NCBI GenBank assembly: GCA_951812925.1
Contig: OX638371.1
Span: forward strand, 38,786,101-38,850,100
Direction: 5' to 3'
DNA length: 64,000 bases
Source of the DNA: Calliopum simillimum
Taxonomy: Eukaryota > Arthropoda > Insecta > Diptera > Lauxaniidae
Under the pieces are notes generated by a model. It had not been told where the DNA came from. It saw nothing but the letters and a program-made list of their open reading frames with translations, and searched no databases. The translations under genes and the position numbers were made by a program. Of this stretch, positions 24,101 through 36,100 are shown piece after piece (positions within the stretch are counted from its first letter, which is position 1; each line of letters begins with the position of its first letter).

Positions 24101-27100
24101 TTTAGCGACTAATGAAGTCATGTACCTAATTTCAGCGAAATCGAAGGGCTGTGGCAGTTTGATTATTACAAACCCAGAAACAAACACGACAATCTCCAAA
24201 TTTCTTATCGAATTTGTCCATAAACCCCTTTGAGGATTTTTTTCAAACTTGGTTTACATCCTCATCCAACTCTATTCTACAGAATTGCAAAACATACAGT
24301 CAGGCATGTTCTGAAATCCGATTCACTTCGGAATCGGAATGAAAGCAATCTTCAAGAACTCCGCATTTTGATAATTAACATCAAATCGGATTTATGTTTC
24401 GGTAAATCGAAAAGGAACCATTACCAAATTTTATTTGTTGAAATACAAATCCAACTCTATCTTATTTGTCGAAGGCAGAGCTCTTGAAAATTACTTTCAT
24501 TCCGAATCCGAAGTGAATCGGATTTCAGAACATGCCTGATTACAGTCTGTTAAATAAGAGCGTGGTCATTGTTGTGAGAAAATGAAAATACCCATTGCGA
24601 AAATTCTTTTTAATATTGATTTATTTGATCGAAAACTTCAATGCAAATACATTAATAGAAGGTCCAATCACCCCCAGCATCAATTATAGCTTGACATCTT
24701 CGCGACATACTTTGAACAAGATTTTGCGCATACTCTTCTGAAAACGACCTCCAAATTTTGTGAATGCGTCGAACCAGCTGTTTCAAGTTGCAGGGTCGGT
24801 TTTTCTGAAGCTTCATCTTCATTTGCGCCCAAACGTTTTCAATTGGATTGGCATCGGGCGACTGAGACGGCCAATCCAAAGTCACGATCCAAATTGTCTT
24901 TGGCCCATTCAAAACGTTTTTGGACATGTTTTTCACTGAGCATCGGTTTTTGCAAAGTACTTCGGTATTTCACACTATTTGCAATCAAATGATTACGAAT
25001 AGTTCCGTGGGAGATATTCAAACCTTTTTGGGACAATTTCGAAGCACCTTCACGCAAAGTTAATGTTGGATTTTTCGAAAATAGAGCACAGATCAGTTTT
25101 TCCTGTTTTTCCGTCACTACACCGACAGACCCGCGATTTGGAAAGTCATCGACATTTTTTTCTTCTTTGAAGCGATTCACCCACTTACTCACAAACTGTT
25201 TCGACTTTTGCATATACTTCGCAGCCGCCGCTTGGGTCATTTTGGGACCTTTGGGGTGCAAACACAAAAAAACGGCTTCAAAGCGCGACGCGTACGCGGT
25301 ACTCATTTTGGAAAAATGCTGAGAACGCATTGAAAAGAGTGGTCAGCTGATTCACTTTCACGAAGCATGAAGGACAATACTGCCCTCTGTGTGAGAAAAA
25401 AAAATTACAGCATTATACTTTACCGATCGCGAGTAATCGTGACCACGCTCTTATTTAACAGACTGTATACTAAATTCGTGTATCTTCAGAGATAAACGTT
25501 TATGTTAGTTTTCACAAAATTGAAAAAAGTGGAGATTGTCGCCTTTGCTTCTATACCCCTCATTTCTAAGTTTATGAAATATTTTTTCTGAGACCCTTGG
25601 TTTTATTGATATAGAAAAATTAACTGTAAGCTTAATCATGACTCACATAAAAACTATATTTCAACATTTCTTTCTTTTAGACAGACACACCTCTAATTTA
25701 GACATTTTTATTTTCTTCCTCATTTCAGCTTTCCACAAAAGCCCATCGAACGATCTAATACACCTCAGTATGCTATAACCGCTCCCCCCGGATCAATATC
25801 ATCTGCCTCGACAGCTTCGGTAGGTGGTGTGGGTGGGGGCGGATATATTTACTTGCAACAACAGCAGTATGTTCCTTCCACAGCGTCCTCCAATTCGTCC
25901 GTTGCCATAAATTATCCACCCGCTGCACAACATCCACAACACATGATATACCAGCACTATAATCAACAATATCCAACGTGCCATCAGCAGCAATTAACGC
26001 ATCAATCTACAAATGTCGGGAGTGGTAGCGGCAGCAGTAGCCTCTCTTCATTATGCTCCTCCCCACAAATGATGACTTCTGCTAGTGGCGGCGGCGGTGG
26101 TGGTGTCATTCATTATAATCCGCACCAGCAGCAGCAACAGCATCATCATCACATTTTACACGGACATCATCATCATCATCATCACGGAGGTGCTGTGGTT
26201 ATTGCTGGTAGTGGTGTTGGTATTGGCAATGGCAATGGCGGTAGTGGATCATCACCATTAGCCATGCAACAAAACATGCATAAGAAGAACTCGATCCGAA
26301 ATGGAGTTGAAGTTCTTAAGCGTTCCAGAGCACAAACAGCGTAAGTACCAAACACAAGATTTTAATTAGATCAGAATATAGAGGGGTAATATATACATAT
26401 ATTGCAATATTTTTGCTTTATCGCGATAAATAAGAGGTCAAGCAATTCTAAGGATTAGACAGTCCTACAAGGGTTTTCCATTTCACAATTTAATACCTGT
26501 TTTTGAAGGTAAGAGATCACATATTTGCGAATCTGAACTTTGTATTCGTCAGCATTCTAAGATTTCCTGCTCCAAAGTGCAGAAATCGCCTTTTCTATGC
26601 GTTTTTGAAGCTATATCACACTTACAGTAAATGGCGTAATTGATATCTGCCAACGCCATCGCATAGTAATAATCTAATTCATTAAACTTTACCTACCAAA
26701 TTTTCCAATTGCATCATTACTTTTCAAGTTATCAACCATTCAAACAATGGTTTTTCAACTTCTTATGAAAAACTATACTATGTTTGTATGGAATTGCGGT
26801 ATCTGATAATTTGGCAAATAAGGATCCAATTGGAAAATGAATAACGTAGAGTTGTAGAGGAAGCTCATGGCTATCCGATGCATTTGGCTTAAATAAATAA
26901 CACTTTATTCTGGAAGTGCGCCATATGACCGAATACAATGCTTTCTATAATTTAAAGCAAGGATAACTCAGAATCCTGACATCATAGAGAAAAAAACAAG
27001 TTCAGATTCGTAAATAGAAGGTTCCCAAGCCTCCATAATAGACCGGTGCGTTTTGGACGAATGTTTAAAATTCGTCGCGCAACTGGCAGAATTGTAAAGT

Positions 27101-30100
27101 TAAACTATCGACATGAAGATTGTCGCCACCCTAGCTCTGAGAGATGACGGGAAGAGGTCTCGATATATTTTTGAAGGTTGAAAAACGTGTTTCAAAAATG
27201 CATGCTCATCGGTCCGAAATGAATCAATTCTTAGCTTCGTAGTAGGTCGAAAATTGAAATCCAAGACATGGATTCTTATGCATTTTTTCCCGTAGAATCG
27301 AATGGCACCATTAGTTTTCTGATAAGACGTCCACTTTTGGCATTAAGTGAACTTTTCAGCTCAAAAAAGTCGAAATTTTTCGAATACCCCCTGTTTGAGC
27401 ACTCCACAATTAAACAGAAAAAGTCTTAGAAAGATTTGAAATGTATATTTTGTTCGGATTTTTCCTGACGAATCCAGTGGTACCATTTTTTTTGGGCTAC
27501 GACATTATTTTCATTCATGAAAAACGAATTTTTGATTTTTATTATTGTATCAAAAAATATCACGAAATCGGGCATAAATATATAGTCAACGACGGTTGCC
27601 ACCTTCCGGACGGTTTTTTTTTTTTCGGTCGCACCTAGTAAAATTTTTTTAGAATATTTTTGGAGAATTTTTTAACCCATAATAAACAAGTTTTTGGAAA
27701 TGGAAACACGATATAATGGGTTAAGATGTTCCAAAATATTGTTCCATGCTTGATTTTACATTAAGTTATGTGAACATCTTAACCCATTGTATTGCGTTTT
27801 TAAGGGTCTTTTTGACCCCTTTTTCCAAAAACTTGTTTATAAAAAAAACTTGTTTAAAAACAACCGTCGTTGACTAAATATTTACGCCCGATTTCGTTAA
27901 ATTTTTTGATAATAAAAATCTATAATTCGTTTTACATGAATGAAAATAATGTCGTAGCGCAAAAAAAAATGGTACCACTGGATTCGTCAGGAAAAATCCG
28001 AACAAAATATACATTTCAAATCTTTCTAAGACTTTGTCTGTTCAATTGTGGAGTGCTCAAACAGGGGGTTTTAGAAAAATTTCGATTTTTTTCAGCTGAA
28101 AAGTTCACTTAATGCCAAAAATGGAAAACTAATGGTGCCATTCGATTCTACGGGAAAAAATACATAAGAATCCATGTCTTGGATTTAAATTTTCGAAGCT
28201 GAGATTTGATTCATTTCGGACCGATGAGCATGCATTTTTGAAACACGTTTTTCAACCTTCAAAAATATATCGAGACCTCTTCCCGTCATCTCTCAGAGCT
28301 AGGGTGGCGGCAATCTTCATGTCGATAGTTTAGCTTTACAATTCTGCCAGTTGCGCGACGAATTTTAAACATTCGTCCAAAACGCACCGGTCTATTATGG
28401 AGTCTTGGGAACCTTCTATTTACGAATCTGAACTTGTTTTTTTTTTTCTATGATGATGATCTTAAAAAATTTCTCTATATTGATTTAAAACCGTTTCTTG
28501 TATTCGAGTGAAATTTGGTTGCATTCTGAGAATATGAGTTTTTGAAATTGATATTGACGACTTTTTCTGATTCATTAATTGGTATTTAACCTTAAATTTG
28601 TTTAAACATTTTATCTCAAAATGAGTAATGCCGATATTTGTTTTGTTGATTACACAAACCCTCACTGAGGCAAAAGTAATGTCATACACATTATGTGCCA
28701 TAATAGTCGGTTATTTGGCCGATATCATTTTTTCAACTTAATGCCATCAATTCCACTTCATTAAGTAATTTTTCCCTGAAAACATTTTATTGATTCCTAA
28801 CAAAACGCCAGTCAATTCATAATACGACTTTCAAAAAAAACCCATTCATATGATGAAGTGATTTTTATGGGGGCGTGATACCCCAATTTTTCCCAGTAGA
28901 GTAGAACGGGGCAATGTCGTGCACTCAACTTTGACATGCTCGTAAAGCCGTACATCTCAAGCGAATGCGACGAGAAAGCATCCGATCGAAAGATAATTTC
29001 GTTGGTTACATCCATGTGTAACAACATTTGTGTAGCGAGAAATTGTGTTTGTGTAAGTGAAGAAAAAAAAATGTGCACGACATTACCCCCCTCAAAATTT
29101 GTGGGGTAATGTCGTGCATTGTTTTCCGAGTATAGTAAAGGTACCAAAATGTGTGAGAAATGATAGGTAGTGGTTCTATTAGTGGAGATTTAGCATTATC
29201 ATGTATTTATTCATTATTATACAAGTGTGAAGTACATAATATGTTGTGTAGAGTAGAACGGGGCAATGTCGTGCACTCAACTTTGACATGCTCGTAAAGC
29301 CGTACATCTCAAGCGAATGCAACGAGTAAGCATCCGATCGAAAGATAATTTCATTGGTTACATCCATGTGTAACAACATTTTTGTAGGGAGAAATTGTGT
29401 TTGTGTAAGTGAATGTGCACGACATTACCCCAGTGGTCGTTTTAAAGGTCAACTTCGATAACTCGGTGAAGCCCAAAATTTTTTTCCAAAACCAAATACT
29501 TATTTTCTTTGGCAGGATATTTCGTTTCAGAAAACACTTACCTGGTATATTTTCCCGGAAGGAAAATTATTTTTCTGACCCGATAAAAAAACACTTTTAT
29601 CGTCCCGAAAGTGTGCGTTTTGAAAAAAAGGTTGCTCTGTAGAGACGAACTGGTGAAAATTGCTAGTATTATATGCATAAGCTCAGTAGGTCAGCAGGTC
29701 CCTACCTTACGAACAGTTGGTAAATCATTCAATTCCTTGGGCTGAAACAGCCAGTGCACGACATTACCCCCTGCACGACATTACCCCGTTCTACTCTACT
29801 CATAATTTGTCTAAGTGCTTTTTACATATGTACCAAATCTCATTCGTGTACGATAATTAGTTTCTGAGATATGATGATTTAATTTTTTGGCTCACGGTGG
29901 ATTTTCTATGGAAATGAACATATATCAAAATTAAAATTGGGAAGAAAAAAAAAAACTTTCAGCGATAAGATTTGGCTGAGTAACAATCATAAATATCGAC
30001 ACGTTTATTACACTGGAATGATATGCAATTAAGTCAAATGATTCAAATTTTATCATACAGACGTCTGGTCTTTTGACTAGAAAATAAATAATTTTTTATC

Positions 30101-33100
30101 TCTTCCATAATTTTATTTCTAATACAAATGGCAAAACCTTCAAATCTTCCAATCTTTGTTAGGAGCAAGTGAATGAGCTATAAAACCTAGAAAATAATAG
30201 AAAAAATTAAATCTGTAAAACATGCAAGAGAAGAAGCGCACCTAAAAGAGACTATCGCTAAAAGTACAGACATCAAATGTTCAACGATTTCACAGACATA
30301 GCCGAGAGAAGTGGAGAACAAGCTACCTTCAAGTATTGTTTTAACACACAACCCTTCTTGAGCACCATATTCCATTTCAATTCTATGTAGCAAGTGCTAA
30401 AAACGAAGTTTTTCTTACCCTGTATAGAAATCAGCACGCAAGCATTTCTTTCTGCGATTGGTACTGGAATGTGTTATCTTATCTTATCTCAAGATTCTAT
30501 GTGTTTGTGCCTAGAATAACAATTATTTGCAAAATTTTTCAATTTTTGGCTATACAAAGTGTACATTTTTTGTTTTAAATCGTAGGAAGAAGCGTCAAGT
30601 TTTTCAGCAGGTTAGGATGGATCATTTAAAATCGAATATGCAGAAGATTTTTTTGTGTCTCTTATCTATTCTTACGACGTGTTCTGTTTACTTTTTTGGC
30701 ACACGAGTATAAATAATGAATTCTTTTTTCTTTTTCATTTGCAGTTACGAACTTTCTCAGGATTTATTGGAGAAGCAGATAGAATTGCTAGAACGCAAAT
30801 ACGGTGGAGTACGTGCTCGTAACGCGGCGATTACAATTCAGCGAGCTTTCCGTCATTATATGATGGTTAAGAAATTTGCCTCCATAACGGCGATGGCAAA
30901 AGCTGAAAAACGTTTAAGTCGACGAATGTTAATTAGTACTCCTGGCGGCGACGAAGGACCAGCATCGAATACATCATCATCCTCTGCATATGGTAGTGCA
31001 ACAGAATCTCAACTTGAAGTTTCAACACAAAATCAAGTAAAGCAGCAGCATCAGCAACAGCCACGTGTGACCATTATGGCAGGACCACCTGGAGGCACTG
31101 GAAATGTAGCAGCAGCAGCATCTCAAGCTTCGTTGTCACGTACACCACCAACACGTTCATTATCGCTGCGAGAGCGACGTCAACTTGATTCTAGCCCAAT
31201 ACCACGAAGTCAATCAGGTAATATACAATATAAGTCACATCAGCAACAATATAATCTTATTGAATTTTTCATTATCTAACTTTCTAGGAGCCTCACCAGC
31301 TGCTGCGACATGCTCTCCAGCTGGTACAGTTGTTGCAGCATCAACACATCATCCGCATGTTAATCTGCTACATGCAGCTGAACCCCATTACTACACTGGA
31401 GCAATAATTGCTACGAACGCCAGCGGCCAGACACAGCAATTTTATCCAACACACTGTTCCGGAGGTCAGGTCACTTATCATGCTATCCCACATGATGTTA
31501 GCCTGAGTTCAGTTGGTAGCGGAAATTTAGATTCATCACTTAATGTTTCTTGGGTTAGCGCTAGCGGTTCGACCGTAAGCGGTACATCACCACACACACC
31601 GTATTATTCGGCAGCACAAATTTATATGCGTCCCAAGGGACTGACACCAAATGATCGCAAAAAAGTGCCACCAGAGGTGCCAAAACGTACTTCCTCCATA
31701 ACCGCACAGCAGCAGGCACAACAATTAGCTGCACAGCAACATCAGCAAATGCTCATTATGCGGCAAACACCTCCACCACCCTCAATGATGCGCTCAAATG
31801 GCCTTTGCAAAACCTCTGAAAACGGCAGTTTAACCTCTGTGCAAAGTTCTGGCAGTGATTCTAGCGTTACATCGGCTGAACGCATTGCTAACAGCGATTT
31901 GGGCTCAGATCGTTCGAATTCGCCAAACACTTGGAAGCGTGGCACAAACCTTAATAGCTCTAATCAATTTAGTCATTCACCAGACCCAACCCTTGTGCTA
32001 CCGACCGCGCATCAAGTTGTAATTGACCGTAGTGGTATGGCAGCAATGATATCAGCTGGCGGCGCTGCATCAACACAGTCGTCGGATGAAAATGTGTCAT
32101 CTTCACATACAAGTGCCGCGCAATATGGACAGCAGCCACACCAACACGAGCAGCAGCAGCAAGATCATCAAATCAATGTGGTTGTTGCTACAACACCGAA
32201 CTATAAAGTTTCGGAAACTATACGAAAGCGGCAATATCGTGTCGGACTCAATTTGTTCAATAAAAAACCTGAGAAAGGCATAACGTACTTAATACGAAGA
32301 GGTTTCCTTGAAAACACACCGCAGGGCGTAGCTCGATTTTTGATTACTCGCAAAGGCTTGTCCCGCCAGATGATCGGCGAGTATTTGGGAAATTTACAGA
32401 ATCAATTCAATATGGCTGTTTTGAATTGTTTTGCCTTAGAGCTGGATTTGTCTGGCAAACAAGTAGACGTGGCACTGCGAAAATTCCAGGCTTATTTCCG
32501 GATGCCCGGAGAGGCACAAAAAATTGAACGTCTAATGGAAATATTTTCTCATCGGTATTGTCAATGTAATCAGGATGTTGTAGGACGCCTAAGGTCATCA
32601 GATACGGTAAGAAAACTATGATAATAACCTTTTTCATTCGCTTAGAACGCGACCACTTTATCTACTGTCTTGGTGATTCCATTTTCGTCAAACTTCGTCT
32701 GTCTGTCTTTCTGTTGTTTTGTGAACAAACACGCCAATCATCTATACAAAAAACCATTTAAAACGCAATATTTTAAGTATCTTTTAATATAATATACCAG
32801 AAAAATTTGGGCCATTGCTCTGAACAAAAACATGATGAATTCGGGCAAGTGGCTGTGACAATTCCTACACAAGCGAAATCTTCTCAACCCAATAGAACCA
32901 AATTTCGCATATAGTCCACGAAAGCTCTGAGCAAAAACATTTTTTAACATAAATGAGTTCTTTATCAATTATAAGGTTTTGCAGCGTATTTTTTTTTTAT
33001 ATCTTCTCATATTTACAACAAGCTATGCGATGAATAAACATTTTTTATTTTTGTTGCTGATTATTGATGCACTAAAAGTAAATTGCATACTTACGTCTTT

Positions 33101-36100
33101 GTAGAAATGCTAAATTTGCTCAGAAATAGATTTTGAGGGGTGTATTTAAACTTAAGTCCCTGATTTTAAGTAGCAGCAATGCGATTAGTAGTTGTCGACC
33201 TTTAAATTGTACATAAAAGGCATCTTGATAATGCTTGATAAACAACTGAAATCTTTAGTATTAAATAAATCATTTAAATATTGTGGTATTTTTCGTATTT
33301 ACATGCATATTGGGCCTTATCATGATTATGTGTGGAAACTCTCTCTTGAGAACATATTCCTTTCTCGAGAGAGAGCATTTGCAATCGTGAAATTCCATTT
33401 CCAGCAAAAATGTTTTTTAGACCTATCATAAGTTATAGGGGAAAACTTAAAAATGAAAAAATCCTTGCTCCCAGGGGCTAAAAAGTTTCATATTGGTGTA
33501 AATATCAAGCATAAAAATGTTGGTCCCGATCGGAAAATATTTGACCGTGCTGCATGTCGTTGAAGGTCGGAAAAACGCTATTTATATGAAAATTAGGAAA
33601 CAATCAATCCTATCTTTGAAACTATTTGACATAGGAGGATGAGATTTAGTACATATATGAACAATACTTAAGTTAATAATATCCAATAAAAAATGGACAG
33701 CGCCACGCTACCTCCACCCGAAATTTGTCGTATCTCAGAAAATTTTCAATAAAAATGGGCGGGGCCACACCCCCCATTCTAAAAAAGGCAAATTTGTCAT
33801 ATCTCTGAAACTATTTGACACAGGTGTTCGCATCACTTTATCTGAAATCAAATCTTATTCACCTTTGCCAAATAGTTTCAGAGATATGACGAATTTGTCT
33901 TTTTTAGAATGAGAGGGCGTGGCCCCTTCCATTTTTATTGAGAATTTTATTCCCAGTGCCAATTAGATACCTACCAAATCTCATTTACCAGAGTCAAATA
34001 TTTTCAGAGATACGACAAATTTTGGATGGAGGGAGCGTGGCGCTGCCCATTTTTTATTAGATACTATTAACTTAAGTATTGTTCATACATGTACTAAATC
34101 TCGTCCTCCTATGTCAAACAGTTTCAAAGATAGGATTGATTGTTTCCTTATTTTTATATAAATAGCTTTTTCGACGTTTAACAGCATGCGTGCATGGTCA
34201 AATATGTTCCGATCCGGACCAAATTTTTTTTACTTAGTGCTTATACTGCTTTCATATCAACTAAGTACCTTAAATTGGTTTTACATTATTACAGTGTTAT
34301 ATCCTGTTCGCTTCACTTTACCTGAAATCAAATCTTATTCATATGTGTCAAATAGTTTCAGAGATATGAAAAATTTGATGTTTTTAGGAAGAGAGGGCGT
34401 GACCCCGCCCATTTTTTATCAAATTTTTTTTTTCCCAGTGCCAATTACATATGTACCTAATCTCATTCCACTGAGTCCAATATCAAATCTTATTCACTTA
34501 TGTCAAATAGTTTCAAAGATAGTACTGATTTTTCCTTTTAAAGCCCCATTTTTCCATATAAAAAACGTTTTTCCTTCCTTCAACGGCTTTGCGGCACGGT
34601 GAAATATTTTCCCATCGGGATCAAAATTTTTATGCTTGATACTTATACCAAAAGGAAAATGTTTAGCTCCTGGGAGCAAGGTTTTTTTAATTTTAACGAT
34701 GGGTCTAATGCTTTTTCTTTCAATATTTCTTAAATTTTCTTTCTAATTTTTCATTTGACTTTGACACAGTGATGCCGGCTTAGTGCTTTTCCCATCAGAT
34801 ATTGTTTTTTTTTTTTTAACAAAAAAGCTAACCTATGTAGATTAGCCATCATTTAAAAAAGAAAATTTTTCGTACTAGCATATTTTTAGTGCTTTTTTGA
34901 TTAAAGAACCTGCATTTAATATTAATTTTAGTGGATTTTGGGAATGAAATCTGTCGCCACCGCTGCTTAGGTTAAAAAATAAAAAAAAAATATAAAGATC
35001 CATCCACCACAGATAATGAAGCACAGAAAAAATTGGTGACAGGTAAATAAATTTCCAAACCTTCACACCTTGTGAGAAGCTGACCGAGCAACGTATGTTA
35101 ATCACAGCTAGTAAGAGTCTTACCTTTGGCGTGGTCAAAAATTAAAGACCCTACACTGCAGTGTTTTTAAAATTTTACTTATACGGGGGGTGCCACGCCC
35201 TCTCGTCTAAATTCACTTAGTTTTTGCTCATATCTTGTGCTAACTATTCCAAGTGTTTGAGTGGATTGTGGTTGGATTATCTCAAAAAACCCTCTCAGTA
35301 TACAATAGCATTTTAAAATTTTTGCACATATGAGAGGTACCATGCCCCCTTGTCCAAATTCACCTAGTTTTTGCTCTGAGCTTGCGCCTACCGTTCCTAG
35401 TATTAATGTGTATTTTGGTTGCATTATTGTAAATAAAAGTGTGTTTTAAATGTATGTTTTAAATGTTTGTTTTTTGTATGGGAGGTAGGCCTGTCCGTTG
35501 AGCAATTTTGCTCATTTTCCAACGAGCTAACTTTGACGACGGAGGAAGTGTATCAATTTTCATCAAATTATCTTACTCCCAAAAAATGTTAAAATGATTT
35601 AAACGGACAGACGGACATGGCTTTAGCGACTCAGGAGGTGACGCTGATCAAGAATATGTATACTTTTCTATACCTACCACGCCTCCTTCTCCTCGTTACA
35701 AACGGAAGAACAAAGGGAATATAACCTGGGTGTAGGGTATAAAAAAAGTGACGAAGTGAAGAGTAATGATACTATCAAGTATACTTTAGTGAAATATTTA
35801 TTTTTTTAATCCTAGTTTATTTTATGCAGCTTTTTATCCTTAGAAATAATGGGTGCTATTATTGATTCCGTCGGAAAGCATTTTCCGCGCGGAAGCAAAT
35901 TTTGCTATTCTTGACTCCGCGAAGTAGATACATCTGTCATCACTGTTCCGCAAAACAGATAAATTTGGCATTCTTGTTTCCGCAAATAATTTTACAAATT
36001 TAACAACCCTGACATCGAAGTGACGTTCATTTTTGTGTATTCTTGATTCCGACGGAAAGATTATATTTCAGTATTTTCCTTCCGCGAAATTTTTGTGTCG

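Larger units (their letters stand above)
22914..25561. mobile_element. Inverted-repeat element enclosing three other transposons
   Basis: GAGGGGTATAGAAGCAAAGG at the left is mirrored at the right by a stretch ending CTTCTATACCCCTC; ATTT lies directly outside both ends (22910-22913, 25562-25565). The match between ends covers about 38 bases. Its own core contains further 'acaatctcc' repeats (23990-24010, 24189-24197). Inside sit a mariner (22979), a MITE (24297) and a Tc1-like element (24543). Confidence 0.7.

Noticed and set aside
25773..25993. ORFs on the - strand across exon 2
   Set aside because: Shadows of the schizo-like exon.
34186..34602. 138-codon ORF with a hydrophobic look
   Set aside because: It lies in foldback arm sequence with an internal duplication; no family similarity.
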